Shown piece after piece: positions 38,359 to 49,508 of a DNA stretch of 64,000 bases. Made by a program: the position numbers and the translations under genes. Every line of letters starts with the position of its first letter. The stretch's first letter is position 1. The notes below the pieces were generated by a model, which was given only the letters and a program-made list of their open reading frames with translations, was not told where the DNA came from and searched no databases. This stretch comes from Actinomadura latina NBRC 106108 (lineage in GTDB: Bacteria > Actinomycetota > Actinomycetes > Streptosporangiales > Streptosporangiaceae). Location of the stretch: the NCBI RefSeq assembly GCF_001552195.1, contig NZ_BCQS01000006.1, forward strand, positions 1 through 64,000. Direction: 5' to 3'.

Positions 38359-39303
38359 ATGCGAGTCATCGCCGTGTCCGAATACGGCGCCACACCGGCG
38401 TGGACGAACCTTCCGCGCCCGGAGCCGGGGCCGGGGGAGATCCTCGTGAAGATGGTCGCGGCGGGCCTCAACCCGCTCGACTGGAAGATCGCCGACGGCA
38501 TGCTCAAGGACTCCGTCGACGTGCCGTTCCCGCTCGTCCTGGGGCAGGACGGCGCCGGCGTCGTGGACGCGGTCGGCGACGGCGTGACCCGGCTGCGGCA
38601 CGGCGAGCAGGTCTACGGGGTCTTCGCCCACCCGGAGCGCGGCCTCGGCAGCTTCGCCGAGTACGCGATCGCCCGCGACGACGGGCCGGTCGCGAAGATG
38701 CCGACGGGCATGATCTACACGCAGGCCGCGGCAGTGCCGACCGCGAGCACGACCGCGCTCGCCATGGTGGACGAGGCCGGCGTCGACAGCGGGCACACCG
38801 TCCTCGTCGTGGGCGCGACCGGCGGGGTCGGCCAGGGCCTGGTGCAGCTGGCGTCCCGCGCGGGCGCCAAGGTCATCGCGACCGCCCGCGACGACATGGC
38901 CGGCACCATGCGGCGCCTCGGCGCGGAGGAGACCGTCGACCACTCCAAGGGCGACCTCAACCGCCAGGTGCTCGCCGTCCACTCCGAGGGGATCGACATC
39001 GTCCTCGACGTGGTCAGCGACACCACCGCCGCCGAGCACATCGCGCAGCTGCTGCGTCCCGGCGGGACGTACGTCAGCACGACCTACGCGGTGAACCCCG
39101 ACGCGATGGAGGCCAGGGAGCTGCGCGGCGTCAACTACGACGGCCGCCCGTCGGCCGCGCTGCTGGACCGGCTGTCCGACCTCATCGACGCGGGCGCGCT
39201 CCGCGTCCGGGTCGAGCACGAGGTGCCGCTCGCCGAGGCCGCCGACGCGCTGGCCGCGAACCGCGCCGGCGGCGCCCGCGGCAAGACCGTGATCCGCGTC
39301 TGA
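38359..39303 (+). CDS. NADPH:quinone oxidoreductase-like medium-chain dehydrogenase
   Basis: A 314-residue zinc-independent MDR-family protein. The N-terminal GroES-like domain has PEPGPGEILVKM and LNPLDWKI. The Rossmann domain carries GATGGVGQGLVQLA near residue 152 for NAD(P)H binding. It probably reduces quinones or enones; the physiological substrate is unknown. The ATG at 38359 lies eight bases after GGGGGGA. Confidence 0.88.
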   Translation: MRVIAVSEYGATPAWTNLPRPEPGPGEILVKMVAAGLNPLDWKIADGMLKDSVDVPFPLVLGQDGAGVVDAVGDGVTRLRHGEQVYGVFAHPERGLGSFAEYAIARDDGPVAKMPTGMIYTQAAAVPTASTTALAMVDEAGVDSGHTVLVVGATGGVGQGLVQLASRAGAKVIATARDDMAGTMRRLGAEETVDHSKGDLNRQVLAVHSEGIDIVLDVVSDTTAAEHIAQLLRPGGTYVSTTYAVNPDAMEARELRGVNYDGRPSAALLDRLSDLIDAGALRVRVEHEVPLAEAADALAANRAGGARGKTVIRV

Positions 39304-39373
39304 TCGCGGGGGGCGAGGAGTGCACGGGCCCGTCGCGGGCATGCAGAGGCCGTACCCGACGGGGAGGATGAGA

Positions 39374-39586
39374 ATGAACCAGCCCGAGGACGAGCGGCGC
39401 GCCAGGCTCCGCGACATCGAGGAGTCTCTCGACCGGCTCCGCGCCGACCTTCCCGACCCGCCCGCCGACGCCGGCGACATGGTCGACTCGGGGCAGTACC
39501 TCGCCCAGCGGGAGGAGCTGCAGGGCCAGATCGAGCAGCTGGAGGGCGAGCGCGAGCGCCTCCGCGACTCGCTCGGCCTCGGCTGA
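39374..39586 (+). CDS. Small coiled-coil protein of unknown function
   Basis: A 70-residue acidic protein starting six bases after GGGGAGG. It is predicted helical, with two heptad-rich segments (RLRDIEESLDRLRAD and LQGQIEQLEGERERLRDSL) separated by a proline-rich turn. No family was recognised. It lies between the dehydrogenase and the TPR gene in the same direction. Confidence 0.7.
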   Translation: MNQPEDERRARLRDIEESLDRLRADLPDPPADAGDMVDSGQYLAQREELQGQIEQLEGERERLRDSLGLG

Positions 39587-39668
39587 GCCCCGGGAAACCG
39601 CCTGCGGGAACAGATCCCGCCCGTCCCCGGTTGTGCGTTGCGTCAAGCAACCTGAGGGGAGGGGCGGG

Positions 39669-40025
39669 ATGACCACCTACGAGGAGTTCGAGCGCGCGAC
39701 GCTGTTCTTCGACGCCAAGGACTACGCCGGCGCGGCGCGCCTGCTGGCCCCGATCGCCGAGGGCGACCCCGGCAACCGCGCCGCGGCGGAGCTGCTCGGC
39801 CGCGCCTACTTCCACAGCGCGCAGCTGGGCCGCGCCGAGGCGGCCTTCCGCCGCCTCGTCGGCCTGGACCCCTGCAACGGCTGGGCCCACGAGGCGCTGG
39901 CCCGCACCCTGGAACGCCAGGGCCGCGCGGACGAGGCGGGCGCCTTCCGCAAGCTCGCACGTGCGATGGGCGTCGACCCCGCGCCCGGCACGGAGGTCTC
40001 CGTCACGGCGGCCGACCTGCACTGA
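39669..40025 (+). CDS. Small tetratricopeptide-repeat protein
   Basis: A 118-residue protein with about two to three TPR units (DYAGAARLLAPIAEGDPGN, GRAEAAFRRLVGLDPCN, GRADEAGAFRKLARAMG). The ATG at 39669 follows a GAGGGGAGGGG ribosome site; an upstream in-frame start is weaker. Such proteins serve as protein-interaction adaptors; the partner is unknown. Confidence 0.8.
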   Translation: MTTYEEFERATLFFDAKDYAGAARLLAPIAEGDPGNRAAAELLGRAYFHSAQLGRAEAAFRRLVGLDPCNGWAHEALARTLERQGRADEAGAFRKLARAMGVDPAPGTEVSVTAADLH

Positions 40026-40060
40026 CGCGGGCCGGCGCCGTCACCGGAGGGGAGGCGCCG

Positions 40061-41521
40061 TCACCGGAGGGGGAGGCGCAGGACGAAGCGGGCGCCGGGG
40101 CGGCCGTCGATGCGGTCGGTGAGGATCAGCGACCCCTGGTGCGCCTGCGCGATGTCCCGGGAGATGGCGAGGCCGAGGCCGGTGCCGCCCGCGTCGCGGT
40201 GCCGGCCCTCGGCCAGCCGGGTGAACCGCTCGAACACCCGCTCGCGGTCCTCCGGCGGGACGCCCGGGCCGTCGTCGATCACCTCCACGACGGCGGTCGA
40301 AGGTGGCTCCGCGCGCAGGATCACCGTCACCTCGCCCGTCGCGTGCCGGTCGGCGTTGTCGAGCAGGTTGGTGAGCAGCCGCGCCAGCTCGCTGCGCCCC
40401 CCGTGCACCGTCACCGACCCCTCCGACAGAACCGTCGCCTGGGTGCGGCGCGGGCGGCGCAGCACCTCCGCGTCCGTCAGCTCGGTCAGGTCCACCGCCT
40501 CGCGCTCGAAGTTGCGGTCGGCCTCCAGCCGCGCCAGCGCCAGCAGGTCGTCCACCACCGCCGACAGGCGCTCGGTGTTCTCCAGGACGGCCCGCAGCGT
40601 CTCCTGCACGTCGCTGTCCTCGGGTGCCGTCAGCGCCAGCTCCACCTCCATCCGCAGCGCGGTGAGCGGGCTGCGCAGCTCGTGCGACACGTCGGAGACG
40701 AACGCCCGCTGCCGCGCGACCGCCTGCTCCAGCCGGTCGAGGGTCGCGTTCACGCTCTCGGCGAGCAGCCCCACCTCGTCGCGGCGGCCCGGCAGCGGCA
40801 CGCGGCGCTCCAAATCGGTGGCGGTGATCTCGTCCAGCTTCCGGCGGATCTCGGCGACCGGCCGCAGCGCCCGGCTCACCGACAGCCACGTCCCGTAGCC
40901 GACGAGGCCGGTGATCAACGGGATGCAGAGCGCGATCAGCGCCGCGACCAGCGGGCGCGGCAGCGGTCCCGGCTCCGGGGCCAGCGAGAAGACGAACTTC
41001 GTCGACGGCCCGACGCCGACCCGGTTCTCGACCAGGAGGAAGCAGTCCCCGCCGGGAGCGTCGACCCCGCAGATCCGCCCGTCGCGGCGGTCGTCGTACC
41101 GCCTCGGCGGCGGGAAGCGCACCGGCGGGCGGCCCTGCATCCGCGGCGACGCGGCGACCACCCGGTGCTGCAGGTCGGTGACCTGCAGCAGTTCGTCGTC
41201 GGACGTCAGGATCGGGTTGCTCAGCCGCCCCAGGTTGACCGACGTCGCGACCCGGCGCCCGTCCCGGGACAGTCTCCGGAACGTCTCACTGACCGCCTGC
41301 TGGTGGACCAGGGTCAGCAGCACCGCGCACAGCGCGGTCGACAGCACCAGCGCTACAAGCGACGCCGCCGCCGTCACCCGCAGCCGTATCTCCGGGTGAC
41401 GCAGGACGGCCCGCCAGATCCAGTGGCTCAGTCCCTTGGACGGCCGGCGGCGCCGGAACCGTATGGCGACCTCCCGGGTACGTTCTGCCAGTACCCGTGA
41501 TTCCTTGCCTGAACGGGGCAA
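40061..41521 (-). CDS. Sensor histidine kinase (orphan)
   Basis: A 486-residue membrane kinase: helix 1 at about 50-72, a periplasmic-side sensor domain with a CxxxxxxxxC pair near 151-160, helix 2 at 190-213, HAMP 214-265, then HisKA with the phosphoacceptor His280 in SHELRSPL. The ATPase has N-box (TNLLDNADRHA), G1 (DDGPGVP) and G2 (GGTGLGLAI). No response regulator gene adjoins it. It lies 30 bases downstream of the ABC permease gene in the same direction, so it may be co-transcribed with the transporter. The TTG start at 41521 has no clear ribosome site and the true start may be downstream. Confidence 0.88.
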   Translation of the reverse strand: MPRSGKESRVLAERTREVAIRFRRRRPSKGLSHWIWRAVLRHPEIRLRVTAAASLVALVLSTALCAVLLTLVHQQAVSETFRRLSRDGRRVATSVNLGRLSNPILTSDDELLQVTDLQHRVVAASPRMQGRPPVRFPPPRRYDDRRDGRICGVDAPGGDCFLLVENRVGVGPSTKFVFSLAPEPGPLPRPLVAALIALCIPLITGLVGYGTWLSVSRALRPVAEIRRKLDEITATDLERRVPLPGRRDEVGLLAESVNATLDRLEQAVARQRAFVSDVSHELRSPLTALRMEVELALTAPEDSDVQETLRAVLENTERLSAVVDDLLALARLEADRNFEREAVDLTELTDAEVLRRPRRTQATVLSEGSVTVHGGRSELARLLTNLLDNADRHATGEVTVILRAEPPSTAVVEVIDDGPGVPPEDRERVFERFTRLAEGRHRDAGGTGLGLAISRDIAQAHQGSLILTDRIDGRPGARFVLRLPLR

Positions 41522-41551
41522 ACGCCACCGTGGCGGACGGGTAAAACCCGG

Positions 41552-42433
41552 TCATGCCGCGCCGTCCCCGGCCACGCCCCAGCGCCGCCGCACGGCCCCG
41601 TCCGCGACCCCGAACAGCTGGTCGATCACGATGCCGATGAGCAGGATCACCAGCATGTACGAGATCATGTCCGCGGTGTTGTTCAGCTCCCTGGCCTGCG
41701 ACAGCAGCACGCCGAGCGAGGTCGTGTCGCCGATGATGACGAGCAGCTCGCCGGCCATCAGGCTGCGCCAGGCGAACGCCCAGCCCTGCTTCAACCCCGC
41801 CACGAACGCGGGCAGCGACGCCGGCATGATCAGGTGCCGGTACAGCAGGAGCCCGCGCAGCCCCATCACCCGTCCGGCGCGCAGCAGGATCGGCGGGGTG
41901 TAGTCGACGCCCGCGATCAGCCCGTTGGCGATCGAGGGGGCCGCGCCGAGGATCACCACGAACAGGATCGCGCTCTCGCTCAGCCGGAACAGCAGGATGG
42001 CGAGCGGGAACCACGCGATCGACGGCATCGTCTGCAGGCCCGTGATCAGCGACCCGAACGCGCGCCGCAGCACCCGGAACCGCGCGACCAGCGCCCCGGC
42101 CGGCACCCCGGCGGCGACGGCCAGCGCGAACCCGGCGAGGGCGCGGCGCATGGTGAGCCCGACCGCCTCCCAGAACCGCGCGGTGGTGATCTGGTCCCAG
42201 AACACCGGCAGCGTGTCGCCGGGGCCGGGCAGGACCCACGGGTCCTTCCAGCCGCTCCACACCACCAGCTGCCACGCGCCGAGCGCGATCAGCACCGCCG
42301 CGGCCATCGGCCACACCGCCGACCACACCCGCAGGCCGAGGCGCACGCGCGTCCCGCCGCCGAGTTCCAGCGCGTCCAGTCCGGCCAGCTCGCGGTCGAG
42401 CCGCCCGCCCTCCGCCAGCACGTCATGCGCCAT
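41552..42433 (-). CDS. ABC transporter permease, SsuC/TauC/nitrate type
   Basis: A 293-residue BPD-transporter inner-membrane protein with six helices and the EAA loop (AGRVMGLRGLLLYRHLIMPASLPAF) near residue 205. Homologues move aliphatic sulfonates, taurine, nitrate or thiamine precursors. The start overlaps the ATPase gene stop by 11 bases, and the solute-binding gene completes the operon. Confidence 0.92.
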   Translation of the reverse strand: MAHDVLAEGGRLDRELAGLDALELGGGTRVRLGLRVWSAVWPMAAAVLIALGAWQLVVWSGWKDPWVLPGPGDTLPVFWDQITTARFWEAVGLTMRRALAGFALAVAAGVPAGALVARFRVLRRAFGSLITGLQTMPSIAWFPLAILLFRLSESAILFVVILGAAPSIANGLIAGVDYTPPILLRAGRVMGLRGLLLYRHLIMPASLPAFVAGLKQGWAFAWRSLMAGELLVIIGDTTSLGVLLSQARELNNTADMISYMLVILLIGIVIDQLFGVADGAVRRRWGVAGDGAA

Positions 42434-43193
42434 GCCGGACGACCTCCTCGCGCAGCCGGTCGGTGATGGACGCCGCCAGCGAGGCGACCTCCGGCGAGTC
42501 GATGCGGCGCGGCCGCTTCATCGGGACGGGGAACTCCTCCACCACCCGGCCGGGGCGGCTGCTGAGCAGCACGACCCGGTCGCCCAGCCGCACCGCCTCG
42601 CGCACGTTGTGGGTGACGAACAGCACGGTGAGGTCGCGGTCCCGCCAGATCCGCTCGACCTCGTCGTGCAGGAGGTCGCGGGTCATGGCGTCGAGCGCGC
42701 CGAACGGCTCGTCCATCAGCAGGATGGTGCGGTCCGGCCCCGCGCCGTCGGTCAGCGCGAGCGCGCGGGCGAGCGCGACGCGCTGCCGCATGCCGCCGGA
42801 CAGCTGGTGCGGGCGCTTCCGCGCGAAGTCGCCGAGGTGCACGGAGACGAGCAGCTCCGCCGCGCGCCCGCGCCGCTCAGCGCGCGGCACGCCGCGCATC
42901 TTGAGGGCGAGTTCGAGGTTGCCCGTCACGGTCAGCCACGGGAACAGCGCGGGCTCCTGGAACATGAGCGCGACCCGCCCGCCGCCCGTGTCGATCGTCC
43001 CGGCGCTCGGCGCGTCGAGGTCGGCGACCAGGTTCAGCAGCGTGCTCTTGCCGCAGCCGGACGCGCCGAGCAGGCACACGAACTCGCCCGGCGCCACGTC
43101 CAGGGAGACCCGGTCGAGTGCGAGGAGCGCGGACCGGCCCGTCCCGAACGCCTTCGAGACGCCGTCGAGCCGGACCGCGGCCGTCCCGGTCAT
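42423..43193 (-). CDS. ABC transporter ATP-binding protein, SsuB/TauB type
   Basis: A 256-residue ATPase with Walker A GASGCGKST near residue 44, the Q-loop in MFQEPALFPWL, signature LSGGMRQR, Walker B ILLMDEP and H-loop FVTHN. The MFQEPALFPW form is typical of the nitrate/sulfonate/taurine family. The ATG at 43193 overlaps the substrate-binding protein stop (ATGA) and its end overlaps the permease start. Confidence 0.94.
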   Translation of the reverse strand: MTGTAAVRLDGVSKAFGTGRSALLALDRVSLDVAPGEFVCLLGASGCGKSTLLNLVADLDAPSAGTIDTGGGRVALMFQEPALFPWLTVTGNLELALKMRGVPRAERRGRAAELLVSVHLGDFARKRPHQLSGGMRQRVALARALALTDGAGPDRTILLMDEPFGALDAMTRDLLHDEVERIWRDRDLTVLFVTHNVREAVRLGDRVVLLSSRPGRVVEEFPVPMKRPRRIDSPEVASLAASITDRLREEVVRHGA

Positions 43194-44233
43194 CGGTCGC
43201 CGACCTGTGCCTTCCCGCCCGCCTTGAGGACGTCGTTCAGCGGCGCGAGGCGGTAGATGCCCGCCAGGTCGGTCTCGTCCAGCAGGCCGATCTCCTCGGC
43301 GTGCCGGGCGCCGGCGGTCAGCGAGGAGGCGACCGGGTCGACGGTGAAGTCGATCTCCTTGAACGCCGCGTCGAGGACGTCCTGCTTGAGCGGCTTGCCG
43401 CTCAGCTTCGCCAGCGCGTCGTTGGTGACCTTCTTCGCGTCCGCCTTGTTCTGGTTGATGTAGTCGGTCGCCTCGACGACGCCCTGGAGCAGCTTCGTGA
43501 CCTGCTCCGGGTGCTTCTTCTCGTATTCCTGGCCGACGAGCACGTTGGTGATGACGAACTTGCCGCCGGGCCACAGCGACTTCTCGTCCAGCAGCTTCTC
43601 GCCCTTGCTCTCCAAGATCAGCCGGGACGCGTACGGCTCGGGGACCCAGGCGCCGTCGATGTCGCCCTGCGCGAACGTCTGGAGCGTCTGCGCGTTCTCC
43701 TGCGGGACGACCTTCACGTCGCCGCTGCCGTCCTTGTTCGCGGTCAGGCCGTTCTTCTTGAGCCAGTACCGGAGCGCCACGTCCTGCGTGTTGCCGAGCT
43801 GCGGCGTCGCGATCCTCTTGCCGCGCAGGTCCTGGACGCTCCCGATCCCCGGCTTCACGACGAGCGAGACGCCGCCGGACGCCGCGCCGGAGATGATGTG
43901 GACCGCCTTGCCGTGCGATTTCGCCCAGGCGTTGATGGACGGGTTCGGCCCGACGAACGTCGCGTCGATCGCGCCGGAGAACAGCGCCTCGACGGCCGCG
44001 GGACCCGCGTTGAAGGTCGCCGTCTCGGGCGCGGCCCCGAGGTGCTTGGCGAAGATCCCCTTCTCGACGCCGACCAGGGCGGTGGCGTGCGTGATGTTGG
44101 GGAAGTAGCCGAGTCTGAGCGGCGCGGCCGTGCCGGACTCGCCGCCGCCGTCGCCGCAGGCGCCGAGCGAGCCCGCCGTGACCAGGGCGGCGAGTGCCGC
44201 CGCGGTGATGCGCCCGGAGAGTCCACGAATCAT
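43190..44233 (-). CDS. ABC transporter substrate-binding lipoprotein, SsuA/NrtA type
   Basis: A 347-residue lipoprotein with lipobox LGAC (Cys near residue 26). The mature part has the LGYFPNITHA start, the TxVGPNP middle and the GKRIATPQLGNTQDVALR segment of sulfonate/nitrate/taurine-binding proteins. It captures the substrate outside the cell and delivers it to the permease. The exact ligand is not decided by sequence, though sulfonates fit the sulfur theme of the window. It is the first gene of the leftward transporter operon, divergent from enolase. Confidence 0.9.
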   Translation of the reverse strand: MIRGLSGRITAAALAALVTAGSLGACGDGGGESGTAAPLRLGYFPNITHATALVGVEKGIFAKHLGAAPETATFNAGPAAVEALFSGAIDATFVGPNPSINAWAKSHGKAVHIISGAASGGVSLVVKPGIGSVQDLRGKRIATPQLGNTQDVALRYWLKKNGLTANKDGSGDVKVVPQENAQTLQTFAQGDIDGAWVPEPYASRLILESKGEKLLDEKSLWPGGKFVITNVLVGQEYEKKHPEQVTKLLQGVVEATDYINQNKADAKKVTNDALAKLSGKPLKQDVLDAAFKEIDFTVDPVASSLTAGARHAEEIGLLDETDLAGIYRLAPLNDVLKAGGKAQVGDR

Positions 44234-45716
<1,483 letters not shown>

Positions 45717-45728
45717 GCACCGGCCCGC

Positions 45729-45764
45729 GACCCGGCGGGCGGGGCCCCGTCCCGCCGCCGGGTC
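45729..45764. terminator. Hairpin after enolase
   Basis: Perfect 10-base arms GACCCGGCGG (45729-45738) and CCGCCGGGTC (45755-45764) with further pairing possible in the 16-base loop, within the gap to the FtsB-like gene. It may be a terminator or attenuator. Confidence 0.55.
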
Positions 45765-45795
45765 CCGGGCGGCCGAGCCGGAGGCAGGTGACACG

Positions 45796-46251
45796 ATGGC
45801 GCAGGACGACGGCCGGGCGGCCGATGAGCGCGCCGACGGCCACGGCGTCGGCGACCACGGGGCCGGCGGGCGCCGCGGCAACCCGGCGCTGACCAGCCGC
45901 GCCGCCATCCTCGCGGTCGTGGTGTGCGCGATCGCGCTGAGCCTCGCCTACCCCGTCCGCGAGTACATCGCCCAGCGCAAGGAGATCGCCGAACTGCGGC
46001 ACCAGGAGGCGCAGGCCGGCCGGCGGGTCGACGAGCTCCTCCAGCGGAAGCAGCAACTGGGTGACAAGTCGTACATTGAGCGTGAGGCCACGCGAAGGCT
46101 TCATTACTGCCGTCCTGACGTAAAGTGCTACATCGTGCTGGACGGCAGCGGCGGAGAGGACCGGCAGGCGCAGCGGGGCGGGCCACCGAGCAGGCCGCCC
46201 TGGTACGAGACGCTGTGGCGATCGGTGGAGGCCGCCGACCGGCCGCGCTGA
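45796..46251 (+). CDS. FtsB/DivIC-family septum formation initiator protein
   Basis: A 151-residue bitopic membrane protein: an acidic cytoplasmic start of about 35 residues, a membrane helix near 37-55, a coiled coil near 57-95 (EIAELRHQEAQAGRRVDELLQRK) and a short cysteine-containing segment (LHYCRPDVKCYIV). FtsB/DivIC proteins link early and late divisome proteins with FtsL and FtsQ. Enolase neighbours this gene in most actinobacteria. Confidence 0.88.
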   Translation: MAQDDGRAADERADGHGVGDHGAGGRRGNPALTSRAAILAVVVCAIALSLAYPVREYIAQRKEIAELRHQEAQAGRRVDELLQRKQQLGDKSYIEREATRRLHYCRPDVKCYIVLDGSGGEDRQAQRGGPPSRPPWYETLWRSVEAADRPR

Positions 46252-46268
46252 TACGCGGGTGGGGACGA

Positions 46269-46799
46269 ATGATCGAAGCAGGTGACACGGCCGCCGTGGC
46301 GGCCCAGCTCGGGCGGGAGCCGCGCGGGGTCCGCGCGGTGGCGAGCCGCTGCCCGTGCGGGCTGCCCGCGGTGATCGAGACCGCGCCGCGGCTGCCCGAC
46401 GGGACCCCGTTCCCCACGCTGTTCTACCTGACGTGCCCGAAGGCCGCCTCGGCCATCGGGACGCTGGAGGGCAGCGGCGTCATGAAGGACATGCAGGCGA
46501 GGCTCGCCGCCGACCCGTCCCTCAGGGAGAAGTACGCCGCCGCCCACGAGGACTACCTCCGCCGCCGCGACGAGGCCGCCCGCGACGAGGGCGTCGAGCC
46601 GCTGCCCGCGGGCATGCAGAGCGCGGGCGGCATGCCCGAGCGCGTCAAGTGCCTGCACGCCCTGATCGGGCACGAGCTGGCGGTCCCCGGCGTGAACCCG
46701 TTCGGCCGCGAGGCGCTGGAGGCGCTGCCGGAATGGTGGCGGTCGGGGCCCTGCGTCCAGGTGCCGGGCGCCGATGCCGAACCCGGGGAGGACGAGTGA
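46269..46799 (+). CDS. DUF501 family protein
   Basis: A 176-residue protein of the conserved actinobacterial DUF501 family. Visible family features are CPCGLPAVIET near residue 28, FPTLFYLTCP near 52 and VKCLHALIGHELA near 130. Conserved Cys and His residues suggest metal or redox chemistry, but no function is established here. The ATG at 46269 is preceded by GGGGACG. It overlaps the Ppx gene start by four bases. Confidence 0.9.
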   Translation: MIEAGDTAAVAAQLGREPRGVRAVASRCPCGLPAVIETAPRLPDGTPFPTLFYLTCPKAASAIGTLEGSGVMKDMQARLAADPSLREKYAAAHEDYLRRRDEAARDEGVEPLPAGMQSAGGMPERVKCLHALIGHELAVPGVNPFGREALEALPEWWRSGPCVQVPGADAEPGEDE

Positions 46800-47743
46800 C
46801 ACGCGTCGCGGCCATCGACTGCGGGACGAACTCGGTCCGCCTGCTGATCGCCGACATCGAGCCCGGCGCGGGCGCCGGCCGGCTGGCCGACGTCGAGCGC
46901 CGGATGGAGATCGTCCGGCTGGGCGAGGGCGTCGACGAGACCGGGCGGCTCTCGCCCGCCGCGCTGGAGCGGACCTTCACCGCCATGCGCGGCTACGCCG
47001 GGCTGATCGAGCGGCACGGCAGCGGCGCCGGGCACGGCCCGATCAAGACCCGGGTGGTGGCGACCAGCGCCACCCGCGACGCGGAGAACAGGAGCGACTT
47101 CGTCCGCGGCGTCGTCGACATCTTCGGCGTCGTCCCCGAGGTGATCAGCGGGGACGAGGAGGCCGAGCTGTCGTTCGCGGGCGCCACCCGCGAGCTCGCC
47201 GAGCTGCGCCCCGCCCGCCCCTACCTGGTGGTCGACATCGGCGGCGGCTCCACCGAGTTCGTCCTCGGCAGCTCCTCCGCCGACGCGTCCCGCTCGATCG
47301 ACATCGGCTGCGTGCGGATGACCGAGCGGCACCTGAAGGACGACCCGCCCTCGCCGCAGCAGATCTCCAACGCCGCCGCCGACATCGACACCGCGCTCGC
47401 CGCCGTCCGGGAACGGGTCCCAGTGGACGAGGCGCGCACGCTCGTCGGCCTCGCCGGCTCGGTCACCACGGTCGCCGGGATCGCGCTCGACCTGCCCGAG
47501 TACGACCCGTCCCGCATCCACCTGTCGCGGATCACCGCCACCCAGGTGCACGAGGTGACGCGCCGGCTGCTGCACGAGACCCGCGCCGAGCGCGCCGAGA
47601 TCGGCGTCATGCACCCGGGGCGCGTCGACGTGATCGGCGCGGGCGCGCTCATCCTGGACCGCATCATGCGCGAGTACGGCTTCGGCGCCGTCGTCGTCAG
47701 CGAGCACGACATTCTGGACGGCATCGCCTGGTCGCTGCTCTGA
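46796..47743 (+). CDS. Ppx/GppA exopolyphosphatase family protein
   Basis: A 315-residue ASKHA-fold phosphatase with the phosphate-1 motif [13 protein letters not shown] at the N-terminus, [10 protein letters not shown] near 85, DIGGGSTEF near 146 and [12 protein letters not shown] near 225. Members hydrolyse inorganic polyphosphate or pppGpp; the short length lacks the C-terminal HD domain and fits the actinobacterial Ppx2 type. The GTG start overlaps the DUF501 stop (GTGA), indicating coupling. Confidence 0.93.
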   Translation: MTRVAAIDCGTNSVRLLIADIEPGAGAGRLADVERRMEIVRLGEGVDETGRLSPAALERTFTAMRGYAGLIERHGSGAGHGPIKTRVVATSATRDAENRSDFVRGVVDIFGVVPEVISGDEEAELSFAGATRELAELRPARPYLVVDIGGGSTEFVLGSSSADASRSIDIGCVRMTERHLKDDPPSPQQISNAAADIDTALAAVRERVPVDEARTLVGLAGSVTTVAGIALDLPEYDPSRIHLSRITATQVHEVTRRLLHETRAERAEIGVMHPGRVDVIGAGALILDRIMREYGFGAVVVSEHDILDGIAWSLL

Positions 47744-47756
47744 GCCGGCCCGCCGC

Positions 47757-48527
47757 TCAGTTCTTGAGCCGCACCAGCAGCGCGGGAATCAGCACCGCGT
47801 TCGGGTTCTGCTGCGGGACGTAGAGGATCGGCGAGCTGCTGCTGGCCTGCTGGATCCAGACCCGGCCCCGGTCGACGGTCGCGCCGGAGATCGACGACCA
47901 GCTCAGCGACACCCGGTTGCCCCGCACGCCGCCCGGATGCACGGTGAGGCCCTGCGCCACGTCGACCGACTCGCCGGCCCGGACGCGCCGCGCCAGCTCG
48001 CCGACCAGGCGCTGCTCGGCGTGCTCCTGGCAGAGCTGGATCAGCCGCCCCCAGATGTGCTCGGGCTCGCCGTCCCGGCCGGGCAGCGCCTCCGGCTCGA
48101 TCACCACCTCGACGCGCGGGCCGCCGCGGAACGGGAACCGGCCCGCCTGGAAGATCCACTGCCTGCCGGGGCGTTGGCCGGAACCGGCCGGGCGCTCCGC
48201 CGCCCAGTACGCCACCCACTCCACCCGCGGCCAGGTCAGCGAAGTGTCCCCGTAGGCGACGACCTGGTCGTCGGCGTACAGGTGCACGCCGCGCACGGTC
48301 ACGTCCAGTGCCGGAACGGACGGGACGCGGTCCCAGGTCGGCTGCTGCCCGTGCGGGGCGGCGTACGCGGTCCCCGCCTCCTCCCGGACGGGCTCCCGCC
48401 GCTTCTGCGGCTGCAGCCGCGGCGGCCGGTCCGGCTCGGGGTTGAGGCGCTCGGTCCAGTTCCGCCCGTCCCACCAGCGCAGGCTCCCAGTGCCGTACGG
48501 ATCGGGGTACCAGCCCGGTTGCGACAC
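47757..48527 (-). CDS. DUF2510 domain-containing protein
   Basis: A 256-residue protein that opens with the short DUF2510 motif [24 protein letters not shown], split from the rest by a charged linker. The remaining 190 residues show alternating beta strands ([25 protein letters not shown]) without a recognised fold. There is no signal peptide or membrane helix. The GTG at 48527 follows GGGAGG. It converges with the Ppx gene, 13 bases apart. Confidence 0.82.
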   Translation of the reverse strand: MSQPGWYPDPYGTGSLRWWDGRNWTERLNPEPDRPPRLQPQKRREPVREEAGTAYAAPHGQQPTWDRVPSVPALDVTVRGVHLYADDQVVAYGDTSLTWPRVEWVAYWAAERPAGSGQRPGRQWIFQAGRFPFRGGPRVEVVIEPEALPGRDGEPEHIWGRLIQLCQEHAEQRLVGELARRVRAGESVDVAQGLTVHPGGVRGNRVSLSWSSISGATVDRGRVWIQQASSSSPILYVPQQNPNAVLIPALLVRLKN

Positions 48528-48677
48528 TCCTGCCTCCCGCTTCGCACTATGGCAGCGCCGGACACCCGCCTCCCCGACCGGCGAACGCATCGTACCGACC
48601 GGGCACGCTCCGCACCCGCCATGGGCGGAACCCGGCCACCGCCGAGCGCGCCCGCACGGCGTGGGACGATCGATGGT

Positions 48678-49499
48678 ATGCCGACCGCCAACGCCCCGTT
48701 CGTCCCGCCCGGCTCCGGATGGCCGGAGGACCCCGCGACGCCGGACACGCCCGTCGCGCACGGCACCGGCGAGGTCGCCGAGCTGGCCGCGAAGGCGCCC
48801 GATCTGGACGAGCTGTGCGCCCGCCAGTCGGTGTGCCGCGCGTGCGACCGGCTCGTGGCGTGGCGGGAGAAGGTCGCCGTCCAGCGGCGCCGCGCGTTCG
48901 CGGACGAGGAGTACTGGGGCCGGCCCATCGCCGGCTGGGGCGACCCCGAGCCGCGCGTCCTGATCGTCGGGCTGGCCCCGGCGGCGCACGGCGGCAACCG
49001 CACCGGCCGCATCTTCACCGGCGACCGGTCGGGCGACTGGCTGTTCGCGTCCCTGCACAGGGTCGGGCTGGCGTCGCGGCCGACCAGCGTCCGCGCGGGC
49101 GACGGGCAGCGGCTCATCGGCGCGCGGATGGCGGCGACCGTCCGCTGCGCGCCGCCCGACAACAAGCCGACGCCGCTGGAGCGGACGACCTGCCTGCCGT
49201 GGCTGGCCCGCGAGGTCGAGATGGTCGCGCCGAGCGTCCGCTGCGTCCTGTGCCTCGGCGGGTTCGCGTGGCAGGGCGTGTGGCCGGCGCTCAAGCAGGC
49301 GGGGTACGGGGTGCCGCGGCCGCGGCCGAAGTTCGGCCACGGCGCGGAGGCGGAGCTGGTGCCGCCGCCCTCGGCGGCCCGCCGCGATCCCGTCCTGCTG
49401 CTGGGCTGCTACCACCCGAGCCAGCAGAACACCTTCACCGGCCGGGTCACCGAGGAGATGCTGGACGCGGTCCTCGTCCGCGCCCGCGACTACCGCTAG
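48678..49499 (+). CDS. Family 5 uracil-DNA glycosylase (UdgB type)
   Basis: A 273-residue DNA repair enzyme. The catalytic-site motif [19 protein letters not shown] lies near residue 95 and the HPSQQN motif near 253, both as in family 5 UDGs that excise uracil, hypoxanthine and related bases. Cysteines in CRQSVCRAC-like spacing near 47-57 and later (RCAPP, CVLCLGG) could bind an iron-sulfur cluster. It is divergent from the DUF2510 gene. Confidence 0.93.
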   Translation: MPTANAPFVPPGSGWPEDPATPDTPVAHGTGEVAELAAKAPDLDELCARQSVCRACDRLVAWREKVAVQRRRAFADEEYWGRPIAGWGDPEPRVLIVGLAPAAHGGNRTGRIFTGDRSGDWLFASLHRVGLASRPTSVRAGDGQRLIGARMAATVRCAPPDNKPTPLERTTCLPWLAREVEMVAPSVRCVLCLGGFAWQGVWPALKQAGYGVPRPRPKFGHGAEAELVPPPSAARRDPVLLLGCYHPSQQNTFTGRVTEEMLDAVLVRARDYR

Positions 49500-49508
49500 C
49501 GCCGCCCG

